64,000 bases of DNA, taken from contig CACIWQ010000001.1 of NCBI GenBank assembly GCA_902590395.1, positions 62,001 to 126,000 on the forward strand, given 5' to 3'. This DNA is from an uncultured Pelagibacteraceae bacterium (GTDB lineage Bacteria > Pseudomonadota > Alphaproteobacteria > Pelagibacterales > Pelagibacteraceae). The stretch's first letter is position 1; each line of letters begins with the position of its first letter. The position numbers were made by a program, and so were the translations under genes. Shown in pieces: positions 22,901-37,900 of the stretch. The notes under the pieces are model-generated. The model did no database searches and had not been told where the DNA came from. It saw only the letters and a list, made by a program, of their open reading frames with translations.

Positions 22901-25900
22901 AAATAAACAACAAGGATCGCCAGTAGCTTTAGTTTTACAACCACATCCTGAGTATGGAGGGACAATGAATAATAAAATTGTTTATGAGTCTTATAAAGTT
23001 TTTTTTAAAAACGGTTTTTCGGTAATTAGAATAAATTTTAGAGGTGTAGAAAAAAGTGACGGTGTATTTGATAATGGGCAAGGTGAATTAGCTGATGCAG
23101 CAGCGGCACTAGATTGGATTGAAAAAGAAAATGCAGGCTTTGGTCAATGCTGGATAGCAGGATTTTCGTTTGGGGCATTAATTTGTATGCAATTAATAAT
23201 GAGACGACCTGAGGTAAATAAATTTATAGCTATTTCACCTCAGCCAAATGTCTATGATTTTACTTTTCTAGCTCCGTGTCCCATTTCTGGACTAGTAGTA
23301 TATGGAAAAAATGATGAGCTGGTACCAGAAGAATCTGTTTTAAATTTAAAAAAAAAATTACAAATGCAAAAAAATATTGATGTAAAATTTGATCCAATTC
23401 CGAATGCAAATCACTTTTTTAAAGGAAAGGAAAAGGAATTGTCTTCAAGTGTAGATCGATACTTAAAAGATAAAGTTACAGTAATTTAATATTTAATAAT
23501 AATTCCGCCAGTGCAAGCTTCTTTACATCCAGTTGTTTTTGGAAAAGAGATGGGCAGTTTAAGAAGTGACCTAATAGCAAGATATGCAAAAGCTTGGGAC
23601 TCGATAAAATCACCATTAACTCCATACTCATCGATTAATTGTATTCTTTTACTATTTTCTTTTAATTTTTTTATAAGATATTTATTTTTTCTTCCTCCGC
23701 CACATAAAATTATTTTTTCTTTCGTTTTAAATTCTTCTTTGTTTCTTAAAAGTAATAAAATTATTTGAGCTGTATATTCTGTTAATGTGGCTGCACCATC
23801 TTCTAGAGATAAATCTTTAGTAAATAAAATATCAAAATCAGTTATATCATATGATTTTCTATTGCTATCTATATTAAGTAAATTTTTCAAAGCTTGATCT
23901 AAAATTATTTTATCTATTTTTCCAGACTTAGCTATATTCCCATTTATGTCATATTTTTTTTTTGAATTAGTTCTTATCCACTTATCAATTAAGCACATGC
24001 CAGGACCCATGTCAGTTGCAAATAATTCTCCATCATTTAAAATAGTTGTTCTGTTTAATATTCCCCCAATATTTATAAAACTTACTGGCTTAATATTAAA
24101 TTTTTTTTCTAGAATTTTATGAAATACAGGTGTGAGTGGAGCTCCCTCTCCTCCATTTATTAGATCATTTTGCCTGAAATCGTAAACAATAGTTTTTTTC
24201 GTAAGTTTGGAAAGAAGTTTTCCATCTCCCAATTGTCTAGAAATTTTTTCATTTGCGTTGTGATAAATAGTTTGTCCATGAAAGCCTATTAAATCCACAT
24301 TTACCCTCGTTTTTTTTAAAATTTTGGTAACGGCCTCAGCATGAAATAAAGTAATTTCTTTCTCGGCATTATTAATATCTTTTGAAAACTTTTTTAAATC
24401 TTTAGAGCTCTTAATTTCGTCTCTGAGTTTTATTAAATCCTTAAAAATACTTTGAGGGTATTCAAAATATTTATCTATAATTGCTGTATATTTTTTCTCG
24501 CCGTCTGATTGAATAATTGAAGCGTCAACACCATCCATTGATGTGCCGCTCATAAGTCCCAAGCTGTAATATGATTTGCTCATAAATTATATTTAATTTA
24601 AAAGGAATCTTGTATATTACAATTTTAGTGAAGCTTAAAAATTGATGCAAGAAACATTTCTAACCGAATTTCAAAAAAGAGGTTATTTTAACCAATGTAC
24701 TGACCAATCTGCATTGGGCATATTGATGTCCAAATCCAAAATTAAGGCTTACATTGGCTTTGATTGTACCGCGCCTAGTCTTCATGTTGGAAGTCTAATG
24801 CAAATCATGTGTCTTCGCCTTCTTCAAAAATATGGTCATCAACCAATAGTGCTACTTGGGGGAGGTACAACACTTATTGGAGATCCTTCTGGTAAAGAAG
24901 AAACAAGAAAAATCCTTGATAAAAAAGAAATTAATAAAAATATTAAAAGTATTGAAAATGTATTTAAAATTTTTCTAAAATCAAAAAACTCAAAAACTAA
25001 ACCTATCTTTGTTAATAACTATTCTTGGTTAAGCAAATTAAATTATATTAACTTCCTAAGAGAGATAGGTAAATATTTCACTATAAATAAAATGTTAACC
25101 TTCGATAGTATTAAATTGCGATTAGAGAGAGAGCAGTCTTTAAGTTATATGGAATTTAATTATATGATGCTGCAAGCCTATGATTTTTACGAGCTTAATA
25201 AAAGACACAAATGTGTTTTACAAATTGGTGGTTCAGACCAGTGGGGTAATATAGTAAATGGTACAGATTTAATTAAAAGAAAAGAAAAAATACAAACATA
25301 TGGATTAACTACTCCTTTGCTTACTCTTTCATCTGGAGCAAAAATGGGGAAAACAGAAAAAGGTGCAATTTGGTTAAATAAAAAAATGCTTTCTCCTTAT
25401 GATTATTGGCAGTTTTGGAGAAATACTGATGATAAAGATGTTATAAATTTTTTAAAACTATTTACAGATTTAGATATAAAAAAAGTTGATGATTTGAAAA
25501 ATAACAAAGATATCAACGAGCTTAAAATTTTACTTGCTAATCAAACTACAACAATGTTGCATGGATCTAAAGCTGCAAAAGATTCTGAGGCAACTGCGAA
25601 AAAGACTTTTAAAGATAGGTCTGTTGGAAAAGATTTACCAACCGTAAAAATAAAAAAAAATGAAATAGTTAATGGAATAAATATTTTAGATTTAGTCCTT
25701 TTAACAAAATTAGCTACCTCAAAAGGTGAAATTAGAAGAATGATTAAAAATAATGGTTTAAAAATTAACAATGAACTTATAACAGAGGATAAAAAAATGT
25801 TTTATCAAAATAATTTTGACCAAAACAGTATCTTGAAAGTTTCACACGGAAAAAAACAACATGTTATTGTAAAAATTACTTAGTTTCTTCCTTTTTCTTT

Positions 25901-28900
25901 TTTTTCATTTTTTCAATCGCCCTTACTATAAATCTTGGAGTTAATGTTTTAATTGGATTTACAGTTGTCTTTATATCTTTTGGAGAACCTTTCATTTTAA
26001 AGCTTACTCCCACAACTCCTTCGCCTGTTTTTTTACCAACTAAGATATCTCCTACCACTGGTATAGAAGCAATAATTGCGTTAAGTTTTGTTGCGGGAAC
26101 TAAAGTTCCTCTCAAACTTACTGTTTTTCCTTTATCTACATAACCTTCTAATAGTATTGAAACTGCAGGTCCTATTGCTAAAGCATCTTCTATATTTATA
26201 ACATTTCCTTTTGATTTTGATTTCATTTCAAAAGACGCAAACCTTATTCCCTCTCCACTAAGTGTATCTGCAATTCCTTGTAAAGACGCTAAAGTTAACA
26301 ACTTGGCTAAAGCAGGAACTTTTGAAACTTTAAAATCTGTCACTAGCAAATTTGAGTTCGAACCTTTTTTAGAAGTAGTTGATTCATATTCTAACTTACC
26401 TCCTTCAAATCCCTTTATAAATTCAAAATTTTTTATAAAAGGTCTAGCTCGATCCGAAACAACCTGTAGAGTTTTTTTGTCTTTATCTATTTGATAAAGT
26501 GACATTTCAATCATTTCATTATCAGAAAAATATCCAACAGAACTTAATTTAACATAAGAACCATTATCGATTGAAGCTATCATGCTAAATTTTTTAATAA
26601 GATCATCTTTTGAATCGGTAATCGCTTCTTTAAAATTAACTTTTAAATCTCCTTTAAATTTTTTAGAAAAAGTTTTTCTTTCATTTTTTTTGTAAAGTGA
26701 TTTTAATAATGGTCGAGCATCAAACAAATTTCCATTAATTATGAGTTTATCATTCATTTTAATAGTAAAATCATTATTTAAAATCAAACCTTTGGGGTCG
26801 GAATATGTTTTTACATAGATACTGTTAAGAGAAAGTAATTCAAATTTTTTATTTAATTTTACCTCCTGTAACTTTATGCGGTAAGTATTAGAGTCTCCTA
26901 AAATAAGGTCGGTATATTCAAACTCTAAAATATCGTAGTATTTATCAATTATAAAATTTGTATCAAAAGACAAACTAGCTTCTGTATATTTTTCTTTTTT
27001 ATAATTTAATCTAGGAATTAGTATCTCGTCATTAGTTAGAGTGACTTTACCCTTTATTTTATGTTTTTTATTTTTGATGTGATAAAAATGTTCAATATTA
27101 AAAGAATGGCAATCTTCATTATTTTCAAGATAACAAAATCCACCACTTAGCGTTAACTGTTGAGAAGATTTACTTTCAACAGGTTTAAAATCATATTTAA
27201 TGTCTGATAATTTCATTTTAGAATTATGCAGAGGCAGATATTTCTTTATAATTTTAATTTCCTTGGTTTCTAAAATGAGATTATCAGCTACACCACTGGA
27301 TGAGTAAGTAAGATTTTTTATTTTAAAATTTTTATCTATATCAAAATTAATTTTTGTATTTAAATCAGCAAAACCACTAATATCTTTAAGACCAGCTAAA
27401 TTTAAAGTAAGTAAATTAGAGATCTTTTTAACTTTTTCAAAAGTGAATTTGCCTTTCGTTTTTAAAATATTTTGAATTTTTATATCTCTATTTTCGCGTT
27501 TTAAATTAATTTTACTTCCTGATATTTCCAAATCAAATATGGTACCTTTGTTTATTATTACTGATACCCCTCTATCTTTGAGAGTATTAATTTCTGTTGT
27601 AAGATTTTTTATAATTATATCTTTTTTTAAATTTATTGTGGCATCAATAATCCTTCCGGAAAACCCATAGTTTTTTCCAATGCTTCCGTCTGGTTCAAAA
27701 GGAATAACAAATTCCCCTTCTAGAGTTCCTTTGTTAAATATTTTATTAAGTTTTTTATTAATAATCTTTGGTAAAAAAATATTAGAAATTTTTACTAAGT
27801 CTTTTATATCATTTTCTACAAAGGCTATTTCAGATCTCTTCAATAAAAAATCTGAAGTAATAAATGATTTTAAAGCTAAAAATAAATCTATTTTTGATAA
27901 ATTAACTTCACTACCTCTAATTAAAACTTTTGGTTTTTTTAGCTTTACTACTAAATTTAATTCTAATGGATTAAGATGTATTTTAGTTTTATTAAAGTCT
28001 AGCTTAACATTTCTATTTACCTCATTCGCTCTATTTTTTATTAAACTATCGAATCTGTCTGTTTCTACACCAAAATAACTAAGATAAATTATTATAAAAA
28101 TTGTGCTAATAAATAATATTATTAAAATTCTTGAAAAAAATTTTGCCATAATTAATTAGTTTTTTCTGATTGATAAAGTGCTGCTTCCAAAAATTCATCT
28201 ATCTCTCCATCGAGTACACCATCTGGATCAGTAATTTCTAAATTATTTCTTAAATCTTTGACAAGCCTGTAGGGTTGCAAAACATAAGATCTTATTTGAT
28301 GACCCCAACCAATATCTTTTTTTGATTTAGCTGCATTTTCTGAAGCTTGTGCTTTTTTTTGAATTTCGTACTCATATATACGTGCCTTGAGCATATTAAA
28401 ACAAGTTTCCTTATTTTTATGTTGAGATCTTTCATTTTGACACTGCACAACTATATTGGTTGGCAGATGAGTAATTCTAACAGCACTATCAGTTGTGTTA
28501 ACGTGTTGACCTCCGGCACCACTTGATCTGTAAGTATCTATTCTTATGTCTTTTTCTTGAATATCTACTTTAATGCTATCATCGACCACTGGATAAACCC
28601 AAACACTTGCAAAACTTGTGTGACGTCTAGCACCGGAATCGAAAGGAGAAATTCTTACTAAACGATGAACTCCTGACTCAGATTTTAACCATCCGTACAT
28701 GAATGCTCCTTTTATTTTCAATGTACTAGATTTAATTCCAGCTTCCTCTCCTCTATGTTCGCTAATTATTTCAAATTTACATTTTTTCTTTTCGGCCCAT
28801 TTAGAATACATGCGTCTTAACATTTGAGCCCAATCTTGACTTTCCGTTCCACCAGCTCCTGCATGTATTTCTAAATAAGTATCTAAATTATCATTTTCTC

Positions 28901-31900
28901 CTGATAAAAAACATTCAGCCTCTATTTTTTTTATTTCTTTATGCAATGAATTAATTTTAATTTCACAATCCTTAATTACAGCCGTATCGTTTTCTTTTGA
29001 AGCAAGTTTTAATAGTTCTTGAATATTTTCTAAATCATTTACTACTAAATTGAATTTATTAAAAATATTTTCAAAAAATTTTTTTTCTTTAATAATTTTT
29101 TGAGCTGAGAATTGATCTTTCCAAAAATCTTCGCTTATTATTTTTTTTTCAAATGTTCGAAGTTTATCTTTAACATTATTTTTTTCAAAGATACCTCCTA
29201 ACATTATCTATTATCTTTGTTATCTTTAAAATTTTACTTTTCTGATCATCCATAACTAATAAAATCTAAAAATAGCTCTTTCGTTTTTAGAATCATTCAC
29301 TCCTAATCTATCCTTATTAGACATTTTTTCAAGTTCGACAAGAAAATAATCTTGCGGTTTAAAAGATTCGTAAATTACATTTTTAGTATCATTGTTTGGA
29401 GGCAATCCTGTTTCAGGATCTACTATCATTAAATTTATATTTTTTGGTATTCTGAAAGGTTTAGCATCTTCTTTTTTAACTACATTTTTAACAAATTTTT
29501 TAAAAATTGGTAAAGCTGCTTTTGCTCCTGTTTCATATTTACCTAAACTTTTTGGCTCGTCAAATCCTACGTATACACCTATAACCAATTTTGAGGTAAA
29601 ACCTAAAAACCAAGCATCCATGTTCTCATTTGTGGTCCCGGTTTTGCCTGCTAAATTTAACTTTAAATTCCTTAATTTTCTCCCAGTGCCTCTTTTAACT
29701 ACCCCTTCCATCATCGAAGTAACTTGATAAGCAGTCTCTGTGGAAATAATTTGCTCACTATCATTCAAAATTGTAGGTATCTTTTTCTTTAAATAAGATA
29801 TTTCTTCGCATCCAACACACTTTCTTTTGTCTGCATTAAAGATTGTTTTACCTCTTCTGTCTTGAATTCTATCAATAAATATTGGTTTTACTCTTTTTCC
29901 TCCATTAACAAAAGAACAGTACGCATTTGTAAGTTTAATAAGAGTTGTTTCTGCGGAACCCAGAGATACGGATAGAACTTCAGGAATATCCTTATATATA
30001 CCAAAACTATTTGTAATTTTTGAAATCTCATCAAAGCCAACTTTTTGTGCAACGCGTACAGTCATTAGATTTCTAGATTTTTCTAATCCTTTACGTAAGG
30101 TAGAAGGACCATAAAATTTCTTTCCGTAGTTTTCGGGCTTCCAGGTTTTTAAACCCTCTCCTTGATCCATAACAAAAGGGGCATCTAAAACTAAAGTTGA
30201 AGGTGTAAATCCATTTTCTAAAGCAGCAGCATAAACAAAAGGTTTAAAGGCTGAACCTGGTTGTCTTTTTGCTTGAGTAGCTCTATTAAATTCACTTAAT
30301 TTAAAACTGAAACCTCCAACCATAGCTAGTACTCTTCCGGTAAAAGGATCCATTACCGTAATAGCTCCATTGATTTTGGGCAATTGTCTTAAAGTCCACT
30401 TCTTTTTACTATTTTTTTTTACATAAATAATATCATTAAGTTTTAAAAATTCATCAAAACTTTTTTTTCTCGTCCAGCTAGCTGTATTAAAATCTATAAT
30501 TCCTTTTTCATTGCTTGTAGTTTCGATTTTTAAACTTAATTTATTTAGTTCAGTTACTTTTGCTAAATCCCAATTTAAACTTTTATCTGGAATATGCTCT
30601 TCAACGATTTTTTTCCAATTTTTATTGCTTATATTTGTAATCGGACCGCGCCAACCATGTCTCTTGTCATATTCCTCTAAACCTTCTCTTAGTGCCCGCA
30701 AGGCTTCAATTTGATATTTAGAATTTAATGGAGTTCTTATTGACAGCCCCCCCTTATATAGATCGCTATATCCATAATTATTATTAATTATTCTTCTTAC
30801 CTCTTCAGAATAAAAATTGGCCTCTTCTAATAATTTAATCTTTCTTTTTTTAACTTTTATTTCTTTTTTTTTTAAATTTTCATACTCTGTTACATCTATG
30901 TAAGAATTCTCATATAAATTTTTTAAAACAAAGTTTCTTCTTTTTGTTGCTATTTTTTTTGATTTATATGGATTATATTTACTAGGTGCTTTAGGTAGCG
31001 CTGCTAAAAGAGCGGCTTCTTCATAATTTAAATCTCTTACAGATTTATTAAAATATTCTAAACTAGCTGCTGCGACACCATAAGTTCCTTCCCCTAAATA
31101 GATTTGATTTAAATATAATTCCATTATTCTTTCCTTTGTATATGCCCTCTCAATTCTAAAGGCTAATATAGCTTCTTTTATTTTTCTTTTTATTGAAACT
31201 TCATTTGTTAATAAAAAATTTTTAGCTACTTGTTGTGTAATAGTAGATGCGCCTTCTAATCTCTTTGTAGAAAAAATATTTTTTAAATTTTTGATAATTG
31301 CTCTAGTAATACTTTTTGCATCTATGCCAGGATGGGAAAAGAAATTTTTATCTTCTGCCGATAAAAATGAATTTATTACATTTTTAGGTATATAATCGTA
31401 AGGAATAAATATTCTTTTTTGCAAAGCATATTCTGCTATTAACTGACCCTCTCCCGAATGGACCCTGCTTGAAACTGGAGGTTTGTAGTTTGCTAATATC
31501 TTATAATCAGGAAGGTCTGATGAAAAATACCAAAATGTTGAAAACATGAACAACATTCCCAATACAAACGCCGTTATTATCAATTTACTTATGTTTTTTA
31601 AATATCTTGGCATACATTTAAGAAATGATTGAAATCTGGCTTTCTTAAGGCATTTAATGGTTGTAAATTATGTTTTAAGAAATAATTGCATATATTTATA
31701 GGTAATTTTAATATATACAGAACACATAAGTGTTAACAAAATTCAAATTTATGAAAAAAAACATCATTATAAACAGGAATCAAATTAAATGGCAAAAAAT
31801 ATATACATTGATGCTTCGCATCCAGATGAAACTAGAGTCGTGCTTAAATCAGAACTTCATATTGAAGAGTACGAATATGAAAACAAAAATAAACTTTATT

Positions 31901-34900
31901 TAAAAAACAATATTTATTTAGGAAAAGTTAGCAGAATTGAGCCTTCACTTCAGGCGGCTTTTGTTAATTACGGAAAAGAAAGGCATGGATTTCTTGCCTT
32001 TAATGATATTCAGTCTGATTATTATCAAATACCGCATGATGACAAAGAAAGACTAAAAAGAGAAGAAGAAAGTTTAAGATTAGAATTAAAGGAAAAAAGT
32101 AAAAAAATCGAAGAAGTAGAAAAATCATCTGAAGAAACAGAAAAACCGACTGAAGAAACTGCTGACTTAACTGCTATAGATGAAAAAAAAAATGGAGTTA
32201 GTGCAGAAAATGAAAAAAATAAAAATGAAAATTCTAATCACGGAAGAAATAACCAGTTTAATGAACTAAAAAAAAGATACGGTATTAGAAGATATAAAAT
32301 TCAAGAAGTAATTAAACCAGATCAAATAATTCTTGTTCAAATCTTAAAAGATGAAAGAGGACAAAAGGGAGCTGCTTTAACGACATTTATATCTTTAGCT
32401 GGTAAGTATAGCGTTTTAATGCCAAACACTCCAAAAGGCGGAGGCATTTCAAGAAAAATAGTAAACTCGGATGATAGAAAAAAAATTAGATCAATGCTCC
32501 ATGAAATTAACATTCCTGAAAGCATGGGTTTAATAATTAGAACTGCCGGTTTAAACAAAACTAAAAATGAACTTAATAAAGATATATCTAATACTATTAG
32601 TATATGGGAAGAAATTAAGGCAAAAGCAATTAAATCAATAGCGCCAGCTCTTGTTTATGAAGAAGGAGATATAATTAAAAGAACTTTAAGAGATATTTAT
32701 GACAATGATACTAATAATGTAATTGTTGAAGGAAACGAAGCTTATCAAAGAGCCAAAAATTTTATGAAACTTTTAATGCCCGAAAATATAAAAAAAGTTA
32801 AAAAATATAGAGGAAAAATACCTCTTTTTCATGAAGTCGGGATAGAAAGAAATTTAAATAGAATTTTTGATTCTGTTGTTAAGCTGCATTCAGGTGGTTA
32901 TTTGGTAATAAATCCTACTGAAGCTTTGGTTTCAATTGATATAAATTCTGGTCAATCTATTAAAGAGGTAAACATAGAAAAAACAGCACTTAAAACAAAT
33001 CTTGAGGCTGCGGAAGAGTTATCAAGACAAATTAAAATAAGGGATCTGTCTGGATTAATAGTTATTGATTTTATAGATATGACAAATTTTCATAATCGTA
33101 AATTAGTAGAAAGAAAATTAAGAGAAAAATTAAAAGACGATAGAGCTAGAATCCAATTTGGAAGAATTAGCAACTTTGGACTCTTAGAAATGACGCGACA
33201 AAGATTAAGAGAAAGTTCGGTAAAATGGAAAATGACTCTTACTCTTGAATCTTTTGCTCTAAAAATAGTTAAAAAAGCTGAAGAATTAGCATTCTCTAGC
33301 AAAGCAAAAATTACAAATGTCTATATTCCAGAAAAAGTCAAAAAATATATTGAAGAAAATTTAGCTAAAGAAATCAATCATTTTAGAAAAAAATATAAAT
33401 TAGAATTTAACTTAATATCTGATAAAAATTATATTCTTCCTGAATATAAAATAGATTTATTAAATAAAAATAAAAAAATTATATCAAAAGTTGAAAGTTA
33501 CCAAAAAATTGAAAAAGATTTTGCTAAACCTAATTTTAAAAGAAAAAAATTTTCTAATAAAAGATATTTTAGAGGAAAAAGAAAATTTAATAATAGAGAA
33601 TCTGTTAGATACTAATTTTTAAAAGATTAAATTAAATTTTCTTCGGGCGAAGATGCGCTAGCATACTTTCTTTTTTTCATTCTTTCTGCTTTAAAAGCCT
33701 TTCTTCCGGCTAAAACTGCATGTTTCATGGATTCTGCCATTAGAACTGGATTTTTGGCTTCTGCAATTGCAGTATTAATTAGCACTCCGTCACAGCCTAA
33801 TTCCATAGCTATAGTTGCGTCTGAAGCTGTCCCGACGCCAGCATCTACAATCACAGGTACAGATGATTGTTCTTTAATTAATTTTATATTTATTTTGTTT
33901 TGTAAACCTAGACCTGAACCGATGGGTGCTCCTAAAGGCATAATTGCGCAAGCTCCGGCGTCTTCTATCTTTTTAGATAGAATTGGATCATCGGTACAAT
34001 AAACCATTACCTCAAAACCTTCTTTGACCAAAATCTCTGTTGATTTAATTGTTTCTATCATATTTGGATATAATGTTTTTTTATCTCCCAATACTTCCAA
34101 TTTTACTAATCTCCATCCTCCGATTTCTCTAGCTAGTCTCAAAGTTCTTAGAGCATCTTCAGAGGTATAGCATCCTGCTGTATTTGGAAGGTATGTTATA
34201 GCTTTTGGATCCAAGTAGTCCATTAACAAAGGTTGGTCTTTATCTAAAATATTTACTCTTCTAACTGCAACGGTAACAATGTCGGCTCCGGAAGCTTTTA
34301 CAGCATTTGCGGTTTCTTGAAAATTTTTATATTTACCTGTTCCGACAATTAATCGCGAATTAAAATTTTTGTTAGCTATTGTAAAGATATCTTCCATTTA
34401 ACCTACCCACCACCAATAAAATGGACTATTTCTACTTTATCATTCTTGTTTAAGATTAAATGCATATATTTATTTTTTTCAATTATTTCGCCATTAACTT
34501 CTATTGCCACCTTATTTTTTTGTATTTTAAGCTTATTTAGAAGTTCATTTAAATTGGTTCCATTATTTATTTCGTAAGAACTCCCATTTAATTGTATTTT
34601 TGCCACATTTAAGTTATTCATTTGAATTATTTTAACTTATTTAAATGACAAAAAAAATACTAATAATTAATGGTCCAAATTTAAACCTGCTTGGTGAAAG
34701 AGAAGAGTCTAAGTATGGTAAATCTACTCTTGAAGAAGTAAAAAAAAATTGTGAATCTCATGCAAAATCAATTGACGTTGAAATAAAATTTGAACAATCC
34801 AATATTGAGGGTGAAATAGTCACAATGATTCAGAATGCCAAGGGTGTTTTTGATGGAATAGTTATAAACGCGGCAGGCTATACACATACTTCAGTTGCAA

Positions 34901-37900
34901 TTTTAGATGCTCTCCTTGCAATAAAATTGCCTACAATAGAAGTTCATATAACAAATATATATAATCGTGAGGAATTTAGAAAAAAATCTCTAATTAGCAA
35001 AGCTGCAAAAGGAATTATTTGTGGATTTGGTGTAAAAGGATATATTATGGCTTTAGACTCCATGAAGGAAATTTTAAATAAATAAAATGAAAATAAATAA
35101 GAAAATCATTGAAGAGCTTACTGGCTATTTAAAAGAATTTGGTCTTAGTGAAATCGAATATGGTGAAGGAACAACAAAAGTAAAAGTATCTCGATCTATA
35201 AATGTCACTTCTGTAGCTCCTAGTGAAGTAAAAAAAAAACAGGAGATAATTGAAAGTGATGGAACTAATATATCATCTCCAATTGTTGGAACGGCCTATC
35301 TAGCGCCTGAACCAGGGGGGAAAAAATTTGTTGAAGTTGGTCAAAAAATAAAAAAAGGACAAACCATTATGATTGTTGAGGCAATGAAAACGATGAATCA
35401 TGTTCCTTCAACTCAAGATGGAAGTGTTAACAAAATTTTTGTTAAAGATGGCGAACCAGTTGAATTTGGTCAACCACTTATTTCAGTTAAATAATGTTTA
35501 AAAAAATTTTAGTTGCTAACCGTGGAGAAATAGCAGTACGCATTATAAGAGCTTGCAAAGAATTAAACATACCTACTGTAGCAATTCATTCAGATGTTGA
35601 TTCAGATTCAATGCATGTAAGATTAGCTGATGAAAGTATTTGTGTTGGTTCTCACAAACCGCAAAATAGTTATTTAAACATAGCTTCTATAATGTCAGCC
35701 GCTGATGTCAGCGGAGCTGACGCTATACACCCCGGTTACGGATTTTTATCAGAAAACTATCGTTTCGCAGAAATAGTTACCAAAAGTAAAATAAAATTTA
35801 TAGGACCTAGTGCTGAAGTAATGAAAAAAATGGGAGATAAAATAGAAGCTAAAATAACGGCAAAAAAACTAGGACTTCCTGTTATTGAGGGATCTGAAGG
35901 AAATATCAATTCTTTAGATGAAGCAAAAAAAATATCATCCAATATTGGATACCCGATTTTAATTAAAGCTGCCGCAGGAGGTGGAGGTAAAGGAATGAAA
36001 CTTGTTAACCGTGAAGAAGAATTAAATAATGCTTTAATTTTGGCTAAACAAGAAGCAAAAAAATATTTCGCAGATGAATCTGTTTATATAGAAAAATATT
36101 TTGAAAATCCAAGACATATAGAAGTGCAAATTTTATCTGACAAAAAAACTACTATTCATTTAGGAGAAAGAGATTGTAGTGTACAAAGAAAACATCAGAA
36201 ACTTATAGAGGAATCTCCTAGTCCGGTATTGCAAGAAAAAGTAAGACAAGACTTATTAGATAAAACTGTAAAAATGGTAAGCAAGCTCGATTATGAAGGA
36301 GCAGGAACTGTTGAATTTATTTATGACAAAGGAAAATTTTTCTTCCTAGAAATGAATACAAGAATCCAAGTAGAACACCCTGTTTCTGAAATTCGAGGAG
36401 GAATAGATATAGTTAAGGAACAAATAAAAATTGCATCAAAGGGAAAAACTTCTCTAAAACAATCAGACATAAACTTTAGAGGTCATGTTATAGAATGTAG
36501 AATAAACGCCGAAGACCCTAGTAAAAACTTTCAACCCAGCCCAGGTACAATAAATGTTTGTCATCAACCTTCTGGTTTTAGAACCAGAGTAGATGGAGCT
36601 ATATTTCAAGGATGTAGAATAACACCTTACTATGATAGTTTAATATGCAAGCTCATCTGTCAAGGTAGAGATAGAGAAGAAGCAATACAAAGACTACAAA
36701 GATGTCTTAATGAATTTGTAATAGAAGGTATAACTACTACTATAGATCTTCACAAAAAAATATTGAAACACAAAAAATTTATTAGCTCAGATTTTGATGT
36801 AAACTGGCTTATGAAAGAAACTTTTTATTAAATATTTTCACAACTCGTTATCCACAAATCATATATAGGATGGTCCATCGATCTTAAAGTAGGGCTAGAC
36901 GCAAAAGTCCAACCATTAAACAAAAAAACCTGATTGTTGTCCTTTGCAGAAAGATCTTTGACTTGTATGTACGCCACAGTATCTAATGCTTCATTTTCTT
37001 CAGAAATTTGACATTTAAGAGCTACAATTTCTAGCGGTCCAAAATATTTTTTATCTCCAATAGCTAGTCTTATAGATGACGTTTTAGCAGTTATTTTATC
37101 AAGCGCGGTTAAATTTATATAAATTTTATCATTTTTATCTTGTTTAGGATCACTATCAATATTTTCAATATTATTTGTAATTTCATTTTTATAATCCATT
37201 TTTTCTAACTCATCTTTATCTTCTTCAAAAGTTGGAGATAATTCTTCTAAGTTTATTAGCGGCACTGTTTCTATCTTTTCTTCAGCTAAAGAAATATTAA
37301 AAAAAGTTAAAAAGAATAAAATTAAAAATAATTTATCAATTTTTCCAAACATCGTATCTTTTTGTCTTTCGTTTCGAATCAGAACTTAAAGAACCTTCGG
37401 GTTTATATGCTTTTGAGGTTCCAGTTAAATTTTCTTGATGTTTTTTTTGCCATTTAAATTTGTTCAAATTATCACTAGGTTTGTTTATTGTTAAAAAATG
37501 TATCCATAAGTGCCACTCTGCGGGAATTTTTGATGATTCAACTTTAGTTTTATAAATTACCCAACGTTTTCCTTTAGAATTTGAATAATATTTGTTACCA
37601 AATTCATCCATACCAACTAATTTACCAGTAAATAAAGTATAAATGAAAGTGCCTAACGTTTGCCTATTCCACCAAGTAAATATTTGTTTGAAAAAACTAA
37701 TCATAAAAAATCTTTTGCTTTTTTTACGTCTATTGTTCTACCAAAAAATTCACACAATCAAAAATTGTAAATAATTTATTAGACTTAAAATATATTTAGT
37801 ATATATCATATTAATGTTCACTATATACAAAAAATAACTAAATTTTGGAGTTTAACTGCATATGTCAAATTATTTGGTCGAAACCTTTTATACTTGTACT